Shown: positions 44,667-53,816 of the stretch, one piece after another
Numbering within the stretch: position 1 is the stretch's first letter
Layout: the number at the start of each line of letters is the position of its first letter
NCBI GenBank assembly: GCA_021205185.1
Contig: JAJPYB010000013.1
Location: forward strand, 62,001-126,000
Origin: Ruminococcus sp.
Lineage (GTDB): Bacteria; Bacillota; Clostridia; Oscillospirales; Ruminococcaceae
Reading direction: 5' to 3'
Length of the DNA stretch: 64,000 bases
Position numbers and translations under genes: made by a program
The notes under the pieces: model-generated
Databases searched by the model: none
What the model was told of the DNA's origin: nothing
What the model saw: the letters and a program-made list of their open reading frames with translations, nothing else

Positions 44667-45662
44667 ATGGCAGGAATGTCAAAGCAGAAGCAAAAGCTGC
44701 TTATTTTAAAGGATTATTTGGAAAAGGAAACTGACGATGAGCATTCGCTTACCGTAGCGCAAATAATTGACAAGCTTGAAAGAGAAGGAATAAAAGCGGA
44801 GAGAAAAACCGTTTACGACGATATTGCAACGCTTCAGGATTTTGGCGTTGACATCGAGTGTAAAAAGGACGGGCATTCTAACGCTTATTACATAGCGTCA
44901 AGGGATTTTCAGCTCGAGGAGCTGTTTGTTTTGGTTGACGCTGTTTCGTCCTGCAAGCTTTTAACAATCAAGAAGTCAAACGAGCTGATTGAAAAGATTA
45001 AAAGCCTGACTTCAAATTCTCTTGCTAAGAGCTTGAACAGAAGCATTTATATAGAAAACCGTCCGAGAAGCACAAACGATGAGGTTTACTATGCCATAAA
45101 TGCAATTCACGGCGCTATGAGCTTAAAGCACAAGCTTAAATTCCATTATTATACCTATAACGAAAGATGCAAGGAAGTTCTGAGAAACAAGGACTATTAT
45201 TATGTAACGCCGCTTCACCTGGTCTGGGATAACGGTAATTACTATATGATTGCCCTTAGCGTTAAGGACGAAGAAAGTATTGTTAAGACCTACCGTATCG
45301 ACAGAATGAAGGACGTAAAGATTTCAATACGTATTGCCGATAAGGTTTCAGATGATGATGCGAAATTTGCTAAAAGCCTTCGTGGAACATTTTCTATGTT
45401 CGGCGGCGAGGAAAAGGAGATTACTCTTGCGGTACAGCCAACGGCGTTTAATGCGATAATTGATAAATTCGGAAAGAGCAACGTCCACTTTTTCGAGGGC
45501 AAAGACGGCTTTTACAATGTTAAGCTTACAGTCAATATCAGTCCGACATTCTGGGGTTGGCTTTTCGGCTTTGGTAAAGACGCTAAGGTAATAGCGCCAC
45601 AAGAGGCTGTAGACGAGGCGAAGAAACAACTTGAAACAATCATGCAGGGATATACAAAGTAA
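44667..45662 (+). CDS. HTH and WYL domain transcriptional regulator
   Basis: A 331-residue regulator. An N-terminal winged HTH (about 10-75, SLTVAQIIDKLEREG and ERKTVYDDIATLQ) is followed by a WYL ligand-sensing domain (about 150-250, LKFHYYTYNERCK, then VTPLHLVWDNGNYYMIAL) and a WCX-like C-terminal domain. WYL proteins often sense nucleic-acid ligands and regulate stress or defence genes. The CLC transporter gene overlaps its end by 32 bases, which suggests it controls or is coupled to that gene. Confidence 0.9.
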   Translation: MAGMSKQKQKLLILKDYLEKETDDEHSLTVAQIIDKLEREGIKAERKTVYDDIATLQDFGVDIECKKDGHSNAYYIASRDFQLEELFVLVDAVSSCKLLTIKKSNELIEKIKSLTSNSLAKSLNRSIYIENRPRSTNDEVYYAINAIHGAMSLKHKLKFHYYTYNERCKEVLRNKDYYYVTPLHLVWDNGNYYMIALSVKDEESIVKTYRIDRMKDVKISIRIADKVSDDDAKFAKSLRGTFSMFGGEEKEITLAVQPTAFNAIIDKFGKSNVHFFEGKDGFYNVKLTVNISPTFWGWLFGFGKDAKVIAPQEAVDEAKKQLETIMQGYTK

Positions 45663-46926
45663 AATAAAGCGTCACCTTGAGGGGACGCTTCGGTTCAGGG
45701 GAAGGTTAGCGCTTAGATTTTTAAAGTGGATAGCGATAAGCTTGTTTGTCGGCGCAGTTATGAGCGTTGTCGGCGGGGCTTTCAGAATAATGCTTGAAGG
45801 CGTTACCGAGTTTCGGCAAAGCCACACGTTTATAATATACTTTCTGCCGCTCGCAGGACTTTTCACAGTCTTTTGCTATCAGGCTTTAGGCTTTAAGCAC
45901 GACAAGGGTACAAACCTTGTTCTGATGGCGGTAAGAGATAACGAAAAGCTGACGCTTAAAACTATGCTTCTCATCTTTTCGGGAACTATAATGACCCACC
46001 TTTTTGGAGGTTCGGCAGGACGAGAGGGCGCAGCTCTTCAGATTGGCGGCTCTTTTTCAGCGTCACTGGGCAGGCTTTTGCGGCTTGATGAAAAGGATCA
46101 AAGAATTATTACAATGTGCGGTATGAGCGCAGGCTTTTCTTCAATCTTCGGAACGCCGATAACCAGCGCTGTATTTTCTATGGAGGTTACAAGCGTCGGA
46201 ATAATGCACTACTCAGCTATCGTTCCAAGCGTTTTGTCTGCGGTAGTCGCAAATATGCTGACCTCGCTTTTTGGAATTTCATCAGATTCGTTTTTGGTTC
46301 AAAGCATACCGAGCACAACTCTCCCCACAATTTTAAAGGTTATAGCGTTAGCGGTTTTGTGCGCTGTTATGGCGGAGGTTTTTGTAATTGTCTTAAAAGC
46401 CTTTCATCACCTCTTCCAGCACATTTCAGACAATAAATACATTCGTGTTTTAATAGGCTCAGCAGCAATAATCGCACTCACTCTTCTTGTAGGCTCTCAG
46501 ACCTATAACGGCGCAGGAATGGATTTTATTCAACGTACCTTTTCCGAGCGAGTCGGTGCGCAGCATTTTGTCTTAAAGCTGATCTTTACGGGAATTACTC
46601 TCGGCTGCGGCTTTAAGGGCGGGGAAATTGTACCTGCGTTTTTTGTAGGCTCGTCGTTTGGAAACTTTATGTCGAGATTTTTAGGACTTGACTACTCCTT
46701 CGGCGCTTCAATCGGTTTGATAGCAGTTTTCTGCGGAGTTACAAACTGCCCGCTGACATCTCTCTTTATGAGCATAGAGCTTTTTGGAATAAACGGCATT
46801 GTGCTTTACGCTGTCGCTTGTGCGGTTTCGTATATGCTATCGGGCTATCGAGGACTTTACAATTCGCAAAAGATTGTCTATTCAAAAACCAAAACGGAGT
46901 TTATCGACAGGAAGATAAATTATTAA
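45631..46926 (+). CDS. CLC-family anion channel/antiporter with atypical filter motifs
   Basis: A 431-residue CLC-type protein with ten or more membrane helices. The helix-F motif is GGSAGREGAALQIGG near 128-142, keeping the gating Glu but with Ala where GREGP has Pro. The usual GSGIP motif is replaced by HDKGTNLVLMAV near 90, and GGIFAP by KGGEIVPAFFVG near 330. The ion cannot be assumed to be chloride. The TTG start at 45631 lies inside the WYL gene and has a poor ribosome site, so the true start is uncertain. Confidence 0.82.
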   Translation: MKQSCRDIQSKIKRHLEGTLRFRGRLALRFLKWIAISLFVGAVMSVVGGAFRIMLEGVTEFRQSHTFIIYFLPLAGLFTVFCYQALGFKHDKGTNLVLMAVRDNEKLTLKTMLLIFSGTIMTHLFGGSAGREGAALQIGGSFSASLGRLLRLDEKDQRIITMCGMSAGFSSIFGTPITSAVFSMEVTSVGIMHYSAIVPSVLSAVVANMLTSLFGISSDSFLVQSIPSTTLPTILKVIALAVLCAVMAEVFVIVLKAFHHLFQHISDNKYIRVLIGSAAIIALTLLVGSQTYNGAGMDFIQRTFSERVGAQHFVLKLIFTGITLGCGFKGGEIVPAFFVGSSFGNFMSRFLGLDYSFGASIGLIAVFCGVTNCPLTSLFMSIELFGINGIVLYAVACAVSYMLSGYRGLYNSQKIVYSKTKTEFIDRKINY

Positions 46927-46964
46927 ACGCTTACATCTTGTTTTAATACAAGTGGCATAAATTC

Positions 46965-46991
46965 GGCTCGCCAATAGGTGAGTCATTTTTT
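46965..46991 (+). terminator. Intrinsic terminator after the CLC gene
   Basis: GGCTCGCC and GGTGAGTC form a stem (G-U allowed) around AATA, followed by ATTTTTT. Confidence 0.7.
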
Positions 46992-46992
46992 G

Positions 46993-47021
46993 TTGACTTT
47001 CAAAAATAAGCGTGCTACAAT
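46993..47021 (+). promoter_or_regulatory. Sigma-A promoter of the sirtuin operon
   Basis: TTGACT (46993-46998), 17-base spacer, TACAAT (47016-47021), directly after the terminator. Confidence 0.75.
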
Positions 47022-47036
47022 ATTGAGGGTGATATT

Positions 47037-47759
47037 ATGAACGAAATTGAAAGACTTAACGCAATGGTAAACGAGTGCGAGAATATAGTATTTTTTGGCG
47101 GCGCCGGCGTTTCAACCGAAAGCGGCGTGCCCGACTTCAGAAGTAAGGACGGACTTTATAACCAGAAATACGATTATCCGCCTGAGGTTATGCTGTCGCA
47201 TAGCTTTTATAAATCACACCCTGAGGACTTCTTTAAGTTTTATAAGGATAAAATGCTCATCGAAGGGGTCGAGCCTAACGACGCTCACAAAAAGCTTGCA
47301 GAGCTTGAAGCTAAGGGCAAGCTTCAAGCAGTAGTTACTCAGAATATCGACGGGCTTCACCAGAAAGCAGGAAGTAAGTGCGTTTACGAGCTTCACGGAA
47401 GCGTCTTGAGAAACTATTGCGAAAAGTGCCATAGGTTTTACGACTTCGATTTTATGAAAAACGCAAGCGGCGTTCCAACGTGTACAGACTGCGGCGGCAG
47501 AGTAAAGCCAGACGTAGTTTTGTACGAGGAAGGACTTGACAATAATACCGTAAACGGCGCAGTAGAAGCTATAGCAAAAGCCGATATGCTGATAATCGGC
47601 GGCACAAGTCTGGTTGTCTACCCCGCCGCCGGACTTGTCCGCTATTTTAACGGCAAGTACCTTGTGCTTATTAACCGTGACGAAACTCCAATGGACAGCG
47701 AGTGCGACCTGGTAATTCACGAAAAAATCGGCGAGGTTATGAAGCAAATCAAATTGTAA
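47037..47759 (+). CDS. cobB: NAD-dependent protein deacylase (sirtuin)
   Basis: Sirtuins remove acetyl groups from lysines using NAD. The 240-residue protein has GGAGVSTESGVPDFRS near 20-35, TQNIDGLHQKAG near 101, ELHGSVLRNYC with the catalytic His near 121, and a CxxC...CxxC zinc site. It ends with GGTSLVVYPAAG and LVLINRDETP. No Tyr/Arg pair typical of CobB-type desuccinylases was seen, so deacetylation is the best guess. It starts the operon that runs through the prolidase gene. Confidence 0.94.
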   Translation: MNEIERLNAMVNECENIVFFGGAGVSTESGVPDFRSKDGLYNQKYDYPPEVMLSHSFYKSHPEDFFKFYKDKMLIEGVEPNDAHKKLAELEAKGKLQAVVTQNIDGLHQKAGSKCVYELHGSVLRNYCEKCHRFYDFDFMKNASGVPTCTDCGGRVKPDVVLYEEGLDNNTVNGAVEAIAKADMLIIGGTSLVVYPAAGLVRYFNGKYLVLINRDETPMDSECDLVIHEKIGEVMKQIKL

Positions 47760-47771
47760 AGGAAATAGCTT

Positions 47772-48203
47772 ATGAAAATAATGGCAGTAGATTATGGAGA
47801 TGCAAGAACAGGACTTGCTGTCTGCGACAGAACGGAGTTTTTAGCATCACCAATTGGCACAATCGAGGAAAGAGATTTTATAACCCTTGTAGGAAAGGTA
47901 GCTCATATCGCTAAGGAATACGAGGTCGGCGAGATAGTAGTCGGACTTCCGCTTAATATGAACGGAAGCTTCGGCCCCAGAGCGCAGGCTTGTAAAACCT
48001 TTGCCGACGCTTTAAACGAAGTAGCGGAGGTTCCTGTGAATATGTGGGATGAGCGTTCAACTACCGTTTCAGCACACGGAATTTTAAACGAAACCAACGT
48101 CAGAGGTAAAAAGAGAAAGCAGGTTGTCGATACTGTTGCGGCAACGATAATCCTAGAAAGCTACCTTGAGTTTCGCCGAAAGAAAAAGGAAAGGGGAGAA
48201 TAA
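47772..48203 (+). CDS. ruvX: Holliday junction resolvase-like RuvX/YqgF
   Basis: A 143-residue RNase H-fold nuclease related to RuvC and involved in pre-16S rRNA maturation in characterised bacteria. MAVDYGDARTGLAVCD at the N-terminus holds the first acidic residue, VVGLPLNMNGSFGPRAQ follows near 55, and DERSTTVSAHGILNE near 97 holds the second acidic residue. The stop codon is one base before the next start. Confidence 0.94.
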   Translation: MKIMAVDYGDARTGLAVCDRTEFLASPIGTIEERDFITLVGKVAHIAKEYEVGEIVVGLPLNMNGSFGPRAQACKTFADALNEVAEVPVNMWDERSTTVSAHGILNETNVRGKKRKQVVDTVAATIILESYLEFRRKKKERGE

Positions 48204-48204
48204 A

Positions 48205-49068
48205 ATGCCCGCTAAGTTCGGACCAGCCGGTAATTCGGAGAGCTTTTCCAAAAAATATAAATCAACAACCGACGCTCCCTTTTATTTAAAGGAAATGGGA
48301 CTTGACGCTTATGAGTATCAATGCGGCAGAGGAGTTAAGGTAAGCGACGCAACCGCTTGCGCTATCAGGCAAAACGCGATGCAGTGCGGTATCACTCTTT
48401 CGCTTCATGCGCCGTACTTTATTTCTCTTTCGTCTGTTGAGGAGGAAAAGCGTGATAACAGTATAAGCTACATTTTACAGTCCTGCGACGCTGCCGCAAG
48501 AATTGGCGCAAGCCGCATAGTTATTCATTCAGGCTCCTGCGCAAAGCTTTCAAGAGAGGACGCATTAGAGCTTGCAAAGGACACTCTTTCAAGAGCCAGA
48601 AAAAAAGCTATCGAGCAAGGCTATGAGCAAATTATATTTTGCCCCGAAACTATGGGAAAGGTAAATCAGCTTGGAAATTTAAGCGAGGTTTTATCTCTTT
48701 GCAGGCTTGACGACAGCTTTCTGCCGACGATTGATTTCGGACATTTAAACGCAAGAGAGTTCGGTTACATAAAGGGCAAGGCTGAGTACGAAAAAATCTT
48801 AAACGAGATAGAAAATGCTCTCGGAAGCGACAGGCTTAAAATCTTCCACAGCCATTTTTCAAAGATAATGTTTACCGTTCCGGGCGGAGAGAAAAAGCAC
48901 CTTACCTTTGACGACAATCAGGGCTTCGGTCCCGACTTCGAGCCGCTGATGGAGCTTGTCGCTAAGAAAAATCTTTCGCCAACATTCATCTGCGAAAGCG
49001 CAGGAACTCAGGCGGAGGACGCCCTTACTATGAAAAAATGCTATCAAAGCAGTATGCAGAAAGGATAA
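48205..49068 (+). CDS. Endonuclease IV-like TIM-barrel protein
   Basis: A 287-residue AP endonuclease family 2 protein. The metal-binding positions of endonuclease IV can be followed: LHAPYFISL, IVIHSGSC, FCPETMGK, PTIDFGHLNA, IFHSHFSKI and FICESAG. That supports a zinc-dependent nuclease acting at abasic sites, although some relatives are isomerases. AAGGGGAG at 48191-48199 selects ATG 48205. It is tightly packed with ruvX and aroQ. Confidence 0.87.
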   Translation: MPAKFGPAGNSESFSKKYKSTTDAPFYLKEMGLDAYEYQCGRGVKVSDATACAIRQNAMQCGITLSLHAPYFISLSSVEEEKRDNSISYILQSCDAAARIGASRIVIHSGSCAKLSREDALELAKDTLSRARKKAIEQGYEQIIFCPETMGKVNQLGNLSEVLSLCRLDDSFLPTIDFGHLNAREFGYIKGKAEYEKILNEIENALGSDRLKIFHSHFSKIMFTVPGGEKKHLTFDDNQGFGPDFEPLMELVAKKNLSPTFICESAGTQAEDALTMKKCYQSSMQKG

Positions 49069-49073
49069 ATACT

Positions 49074-49517
49074 ATGAAGAAAATACTTGTTATGCACGGG
49101 CCTAACCTTAATCTTTTAGGAGAGCGTGAGCCGGGAATTTACGGGAATGATTCTTATCTTACCGTCAATAATGAAATTGTAGAGTATGCCGCTTCAAAGG
49201 GACTTGAGTGCGATGTGTTTCAGTCAAACCACGAGGGAGCGTTAATTGACAAGCTTCACGAGGCGAGAAAAATCTACGACGGAATTGTTTTGAATGCCGG
49301 CGCATATACTCATTATAGCTATGCTATAAGAGATGCAATCGCTGCAATCAAAATCCCTGTCGTAGAGGTTCATTTAAGCGACATTCACGCAAGGGAAGGC
49401 TTTCGAGCTAATTCGGTAATTGAAGATGTCTGCATAAAGCAGATTTCAGGCTTTGGTAAGAAAAGCTACCTTCTAGGAATTGACGCTTTAATAGATTACG
49501 AGGAGAGTAAAAATTGA
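49074..49517 (+). CDS. aroQ: Type II 3-dehydroquinate dehydratase
   Basis: AroQ catalyses the third step of the shikimate pathway. The 147-residue protein has MHGPNLNLLGEREPGIYG with the catalytic-loop Tyr, FQSNHEGALIDKLHEAR, NAGAYTHYSYAIRDA and EVHLSDIHAREGFR with the catalytic His. AAAGGA supports ATG 49074. Its stop overlaps the next start by four bases. Confidence 0.96.
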   Translation: MKKILVMHGPNLNLLGEREPGIYGNDSYLTVNNEIVEYAASKGLECDVFQSNHEGALIDKLHEARKIYDGIVLNAGAYTHYSYAIRDAIAAIKIPVVEVHLSDIHAREGFRANSVIEDVCIKQISGFGKKSYLLGIDALIDYEESKN

Positions 49518-50578
49518 ACAATATAAATAAGCTTCAAAGCACGCTTTGTGAAGATGAGTGCGCATTGCTTTTTGACGAGGTCAGCCGAAGATATTTTACA
49601 AAAATGAAATCCTCCGCAGGAACTCTTGTCGTCTTTAAGCAAGCGGCATACCTGCTGATTGATTTTAGATATTACGAAAAGGCAAAGAAAACTGTCTTTG
49701 ACTGCGAAGTGATTGAGCAGATAAGACTTTATCACCAGATAAACGAGCTTGTAAAAAAGCACGGCGCAAAAAGGATTCTGCTTAATAACGACAAGGTAAC
49801 GCTCGCCGAATATTTTGCCTTTAAGGAAAATCTGAAGGCTACTGTTTTACAAAAGAGCAGCCTTTCAAAAACAATTACTAATTTAAGAAGCACAAAATCT
49901 GATGAGGAAAAAGAAAAGATAATTCACGCTCAGAGAATTGCTGAAAAGGCGTATCTTGAGCTTTTAAACTATGTGCGTGTCGGAATGACCGAAAGGGAAG
50001 TAGCTCTCGAGCTTAACAGGCTGATGTTTTTCTACGGTGCAGAGGACTTATCCTTTGAAACTATAGCTTTAGGTGGTGCGAACACCTCCGTCCCTCACGG
50101 AACACCGAGCGAGTACAAACTTTCAAGCGGCGACCTTTTGCTTTTGGATTTCGGAGCGCAGTCCGACGGATATCACAGCGATATGACAAGAACAGTAGCA
50201 ATAGGTGAGGTTGACGACAAAAAGCGGGAGGTCTACGACATAGTTTTAAAGGCCCAGCTTGCTGGAATTGAAAGGATTAAAAGCGGCGTTAAATGCTCGT
50301 CGGTAGACGCCGCCGCAAGGAATATAATCAATGCGGCAGGGTATGAAGGAAAGTTCGGTCATTCCTTTGGCCATGGAGTAGGACTTGAAATTCACGAAAA
50401 TCCCAATCTTTCACCCAACAATGACATCTCCTTAACAAGTGGTATGGTAGTAACCGCCGAGCCGGGAATTTATCTTGAAGGCGAGTTTGGCGTCAGAATC
50501 GAGGATTTCGGAATGGTAACCGAATCAGGCTTTGAAAACTTCACAAAGGTAAGCAAGCAGCTGACCGTTATCGGTTAG
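49514..50578 (+). CDS. M24 family Xaa-Pro peptidase
   Basis: A 354-residue aminopeptidase P/prolidase. An N-terminal creatinase-like domain (1-125) precedes a pita-bread catalytic domain with the five metal ligands: LLLLDFGAQSDGYHSDMTRT (two Asp), GHSFGHGVGLEIHE (His), TAEPGIYLEG (Glu) and VRIEDFGMVT (Glu). It cleaves peptides at X-Pro. The TTG start overlaps the aroQ stop, with GAGGAG upstream. The pair with efp downstream is a common Firmicutes arrangement, although efp has its own promoter here. Confidence 0.94.
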   Translation: MNNINKLQSTLCEDECALLFDEVSRRYFTKMKSSAGTLVVFKQAAYLLIDFRYYEKAKKTVFDCEVIEQIRLYHQINELVKKHGAKRILLNNDKVTLAEYFAFKENLKATVLQKSSLSKTITNLRSTKSDEEKEKIIHAQRIAEKAYLELLNYVRVGMTEREVALELNRLMFFYGAEDLSFETIALGGANTSVPHGTPSEYKLSSGDLLLLDFGAQSDGYHSDMTRTVAIGEVDDKKREVYDIVLKAQLAGIERIKSGVKCSSVDAAARNIINAAGYEGKFGHSFGHGVGLEIHENPNLSPNNDISLTSGMVVTAEPGIYLEGEFGVRIEDFGMVTESGFENFTKVSKQLTVIG

Positions 50579-50621
50579 CTTTCGCAAAGACCAAGCTTTT
50601 GAAAATTATTTGAAAAAGGTA

Positions 50622-50650
50622 TTGCATAATAGCAAAAAATGTTGTAAAAT
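50622..50650 (+). promoter_or_regulatory. Sigma-A promoter of efp
   Basis: TTGCAT (50622-50627), 17-base spacer, TAAAAT (50645-50650). Confidence 0.65.
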
Positions 50651-50731
50651 AAAAGAGAAGTAATTTGTGTCCGCGAAGCACTTGAATTTTAAACGAAACA
50701 GGGCGCAAACTAAAATATTGGAGGTAACATT

Positions 50732-51289
50732 ATGGTAACAGCCGGTGATTTCAGAAACGGTATGACATTTGAAGAAGACGGAAACGTAATGCAGATTATT
50801 GAGTTTCAGCACGTAAAGCCTGGTAAGGGCGCTGCGTTTGTAAGAGCAAAGGTAAGAAACGTTATTTCCGGTTCGGTTGTTGAAAAGACATACAATCCGT
50901 CGGCAAAGTTCCCGACAGCGTTTGTTGAAAGAAAGGATATGGAGTATTCCTACACCGACGGGGATTTATATTACTTTATGGATCCTGAAACCTATGAGCA
51001 GATTCCTATCAGTCCGTCTGAGCTTGGCGACAGCTTTAAGTTCGTTAAGGAGCAGATGATTTGTAAGGTTTTGTCCTATAAGGGTAATGTTTTCGGAGTT
51101 GAACCGCCTAACTTTGTAGAGCTTCAGGTTACAAAGACCGACCCGGGATTTAAGGGTGATACAGCTACTAACGCTACAAAGCCTGCAACACTTGAAACAG
51201 GTGCGGAGATTAAGGTTCCTCTCTTTATCGAAGAGGGAGAGGTTATCAGAATTGATACAAGAACAGGCGAGTATATGGAAAGAGCGTAA
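50732..51289 (+). CDS. efp: Elongation factor P
   Basis: EF-P relieves ribosome stalling at consecutive prolines. The 185-residue length is exact for the family. The [15 protein letters not shown] segment carries the loop lysine near residue 32, and [12 protein letters not shown] is the usual C-terminus. Three beta-barrel domains are expected. TTGGAGGT precedes the ATG. Confidence 0.97.
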   Translation: MVTAGDFRNGMTFEEDGNVMQIIEFQHVKPGKGAAFVRAKVRNVISGSVVEKTYNPSAKFPTAFVERKDMEYSYTDGDLYYFMDPETYEQIPISPSELGDSFKFVKEQMICKVLSYKGNVFGVEPPNFVELQVTKTDPGFKGDTATNATKPATLETGAEIKVPLFIEEGEVIRIDTRTGEYMERA

Positions 51290-51347
51290 TTGGAGCACGC
51301 TTAATCTTTACTCTTTACCTGTATTGTAATAGACCCAAAATTTAATA

Positions 51348-51459
51348 TTTGTTTCGGGGCGTGGTGCAAGTCCACACCGGTGGTTAAAGTCCACGAGCAA
51401 GCTTTCTTGCCGAATTGGTGAAATTCCAATACCGACGGTATAGTCCGGATGGAAGAAAC
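51348..51459 (+). promoter_or_regulatory. FMN riboswitch (RFN element)
   Basis: The conserved RFN pieces appear in order: TTCGGGGC, GGTGCAAGTCC, ACACCGGTGGT, CCACGAG, TTGGTGAAATTCCAATACCG, ACGGTATAGTCCGGATGGAAGAA. It senses flavin mononucleotide and lies upstream of ribU. With the terminator at 51498 it should shut off transcription when FMN is high. Confidence 0.95.
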
Positions 51460-51497
51460 AACACAGCGTATCTTTACGCTTGCATTTTGATGCGTTT

Positions 51498-51535
51498 GCG
51501 TCCTTGAAGTTTTTTATCAAGGACGCTTTTATTTT
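51498..51535 (+). terminator. Riboswitch-controlled terminator before ribU
   Basis: GCGTCCTTGA (51498-51507) and TCAAGGACGC (51517-51526) form a perfect 10-bp stem followed by TTTTATTTT, between the aptamer and the ribU start. Confidence 0.9.
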
Positions 51536-51574
51536 GCTGTTTCTTTCAATTTGTATAGAATTGGAGGATTTCTT

Positions 51575-52180
51575 ATGTCAAATGTAAAAGTTTCAAACAC
51601 ACGAAAGCTTGTAATTATTGCAATGCTAAGCGCAATCGCAATAGTAGTGTACTATCTTGATTTCAATGTTCCGCTGATGCCGGGCTTTATAAAGCTCGAT
51701 TTATCAAACGTAATATCGCTTATAGCGTCGTTTGCGTTAGGGCCGGTTTCGGGAGTTTCGGTGTGCCTTATCAAAAATCTGGTTCACCTTATCATAAAGG
51801 GACTCAGCACTACTTATGGAATCGGCGATATTTTCGATTTTGTAACAAGCGCTACCTTTGCGCTCGTTGCAGGAATTATTTATCTTAAAATGAAAACAAA
51901 AAAGGGCGCTGTTATCGGCTGCCTTGTCGGAACTGTTGCGTACTCAGTTATCAGTCTGCCACTTAACCTGTTTATCGTTTATCCGATTTACGCATTAGCT
52001 TTTGGCGGAATGGATACAATTATCGCAATGTATCAGGAAATTTTGCCAAGCGTTGACAGTCTTTTTGCAGCTCTTGCAATTTTCAACCTGCCGTTTACCT
52101 TTATAAAGGGCATTCTGTGTTCGGTCGTGACAATTTTAATTTATAAACCGCTTTCACCAATTATCAAAGGAAGAAAGTAA
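51575..52180 (+). CDS. ribU: Riboflavin ECF transporter S component
   Basis: RibU binds riboflavin and imports it with the shared ECF energy module, whose genes are not in this window. The 201-residue protein has five or six membrane helices and the RibU pattern LSAIAIVVYYLDFNVPLMP, then FIKLDLSNVISLIASFALGP (given in parts), and KNLVHLIIKG. GGAGG at 51563-51567 selects ATG 51575. The FMN riboswitch directly upstream strongly supports the riboflavin substrate. Confidence 0.95.
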   Translation: MSNVKVSNTRKLVIIAMLSAIAIVVYYLDFNVPLMPGFIKLDLSNVISLIASFALGPVSGVSVCLIKNLVHLIIKGLSTTYGIGDIFDFVTSATFALVAGIIYLKMKTKKGAVIGCLVGTVAYSVISLPLNLFIVYPIYALAFGGMDTIIAMYQEILPSVDSLFAALAIFNLPFTFIKGILCSVVTILIYKPLSPIIKGRK

Positions 52181-52203
52181 AACTACACAAGCTCCAAAAA
52201 AGA

Positions 52204-52240
52204 AAACGCTTCAGAGTTCTTTCACTCCGAAGCGTTTGTT
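52204..52240. terminator. Bidirectional terminator between ribU and metK
   Basis: AAACGCTTCAGAG and CTCCGAAGCGTTT arms with one mismatch; T-rich tail on the plus side and TTTTCTTTTTT on the minus exit. Confidence 0.85.
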
Positions 52241-52244
52241 ATTT

Positions 52245-53432
52245 CTACATTTTTGAAACTGCGGCTAAAAGCTCAGCCGTTTTATCCGTCTTTTCCCACT
52301 TGACCTGAAGATCCTCTCTGCCCATATGTCCGTAAGCTGCAAGAGGTCTGTACTGCGGCTTTCTCAGGTCAAGCTGCTCAATTATTGCCGACGGGCGAAG
52401 GTCGAATACCTGCTTGACAGCGTTTGCGATTTTTTCTGCATCTGTACCTGACGTTCCAAACGTATTTACGTCAACCATTACCGAAACAGGAGAAGCAACT
52501 CCGATAGCGTATGCAAGCTGTACCTCACACTTTTTAGCAAGTCCTGCCGCTACAATATTCTTAGCGACGTATCTTGCCATATAAGCTGCCGAGCGGTCAA
52601 CCTTTGTCGGATCCTTTCCTGAAAATGCTCCGCCGCCGTGTCGACCCATTCCGCCATAGGTGTCAACTATAATCTTTCTGCCGGTAAGCCCTGAATCTCC
52701 CATCGGCCCGCCGATAACAAATCTGCCGGTTGGATTTACATAGTAATTTGTATCCTCGTCCAAAAGCCTTTCAGGAATTATTTCCTTGATAACATACTTT
52801 ATAACGTCCTCGCGAATCTGCTCAAGCGAAACATCCTCGCTGTGCTGAGTTGAAATTACTACAGTGTCAACACGAACAGCATTTCCGTTTTCGTCATATT
52901 CAACGCTTACCTGACTTTTTCCGTCCGGACGAAGGTAGGGGAGAACTCCTGTCTTTCTTACCTCGGCTAATCTTTTTGCAAGCTTGTGAGCAAGGCTGAT
53001 AGGAAGCGGCATAAGCTCAGGCGTTTCATCGCAAGCGTAGCCGAACATCATTCCCTGATCCCCGGCGCCAATATCATTAAGCTTTTCATCTCTGCCCTCT
53101 AATGCACTGTCAACTCCTTGCGCTATGTCGGGCGACTGCTTGTCTATCGTTGTAAAAACAGCACAGGTGTCAGCGTTGAAGCCAAATTCATCGCTTGTAT
53201 ATCCAATTTCAGAAACGGTTTTTCTTACCACCGCCGGAATATCAATCTGCGCCTTTGTGGTAATTTCACCCATACACATTATCATTCCCGTAGTCGTTAC
53301 CGTTTCGCAGGCTACTCTTGAATACGGATCCTTTGCTAACAGCTCGTCCAAAATAGCGTCTGAAACAGCGTCGCAAATTTTATCAGGATGTCCCTCAGTT
53401 ACGGACTCTGATGTAAATAAATACCTAGACAT
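52245..53432 (-). CDS. metK: S-adenosylmethionine synthetase
   Basis: MetK makes SAM from methionine and ATP. The start at 53432 follows AAGGAAGGACGAAGGAA and gives 395 residues beginning [19 protein letters not shown]. The [12 protein letters not shown] and [16 protein letters not shown] signatures and [11 protein letters not shown] are present. It is controlled by the SAM-I riboswitch just upstream, so high SAM should reduce its transcription. Confidence 0.97.
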   Translation of the reverse strand: MSRYLFTSESVTEGHPDKICDAVSDAILDELLAKDPYSRVACETVTTTGMIMCMGEITTKAQIDIPAVVRKTVSEIGYTSDEFGFNADTCAVFTTIDKQSPDIAQGVDSALEGRDEKLNDIGAGDQGMMFGYACDETPELMPLPISLAHKLAKRLAEVRKTGVLPYLRPDGKSQVSVEYDENGNAVRVDTVVISTQHSEDVSLEQIREDVIKYVIKEIIPERLLDEDTNYYVNPTGRFVIGGPMGDSGLTGRKIIVDTYGGMGRHGGGAFSGKDPTKVDRSAAYMARYVAKNIVAAGLAKKCEVQLAYAIGVASPVSVMVDVNTFGTSGTDAEKIANAVKQVFDLRPSAIIEQLDLRKPQYRPLAAYGHMGREDLQVKWEKTDKTAELLAAVSKM

Positions 53433-53451
53433 TTCCTTCGTCCTTCCTTGT

Positions 53452-53481
53452 AAAAAAATAAGCATTCCCAAAAGAGAATGC
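53452..53481 (-). terminator. Riboswitch-controlled terminator before metK
   Basis: On the minus strand GGCATTCTC and GGGAATGCT form a stem around TTTT, followed by TATTTTTTT, between the SAM-I aptamer and metK. Confidence 0.88.
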
Positions 53482-53498
53482 CAAGTGTCAGAACTCAA

Positions 53499-53592
53499 AC
53501 CTCATCTTTCGGAATTTCCGCAGGATTTAGCACCTTAAAAAATAGGTTGCTGGGCTTCACAGGACCTGTTCCCTCCGCCGCTCTTGATAAGG
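53499..53592 (-). promoter_or_regulatory. SAM-I (S-box) riboswitch
   Basis: On the minus strand the S-box elements occur in order: CTTATCAAGAG, GGCGGAGGGA, GGTCCTGTGAAGCCC, AGCAACC, AAGGTGCTAA, TCCTGCGG and the closing AAAGATGAG. It senses S-adenosylmethionine and controls metK through the terminator downstream. Confidence 0.95.
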
Positions 53593-53618
53593 GTTGCCGA
53601 AATCCATCGACAATAAAT

Positions 53619-53647
53619 ATGATACACCTTTTTGTACTGCTTGTCAA
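53619..53647 (-). promoter_or_regulatory. Sigma-A promoter of the S-box/metK transcript
   Basis: On the minus strand, TTGACA (53642-53647), 17-base spacer, TATCAT (53619-53624). Confidence 0.8.
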
Positions 53648-53667
53648 TAGCAAAAATGCACTATCAG

Positions 53668-53699
53668 AAATAAAACAACCGCAGAAAAATTTCTGCGGT
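53668..53699 (-). terminator. Terminator of tRNA-Thr
   Basis: ACCGCAGAAA and TTTCTGCGGT form a 10-bp stem immediately after the tRNA, followed on the minus strand by TGTTTTATTT. Confidence 0.8.
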
Positions 53700-53700
53700 G

Positions 53701-53776
<76 letters not shown>

Positions 53777-53787
53777 ATTGCCTAAAT

Positions 53788-53816
53788 AGTATACACTAAT
53801 TTTTGTGAAATGTCAA
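53788..53816 (-). promoter_or_regulatory. Sigma-A promoter of tRNA-Thr
   Basis: On the minus strand, TTGACA (53811-53816), 17-base spacer, TATACT (53788-53793). Confidence 0.85.

Noticed and set aside
51308-51520. A 70-codon open frame opposite the FMN riboswitch
   Set aside because: It is the complement of a well-conserved RFN aptamer and terminator.
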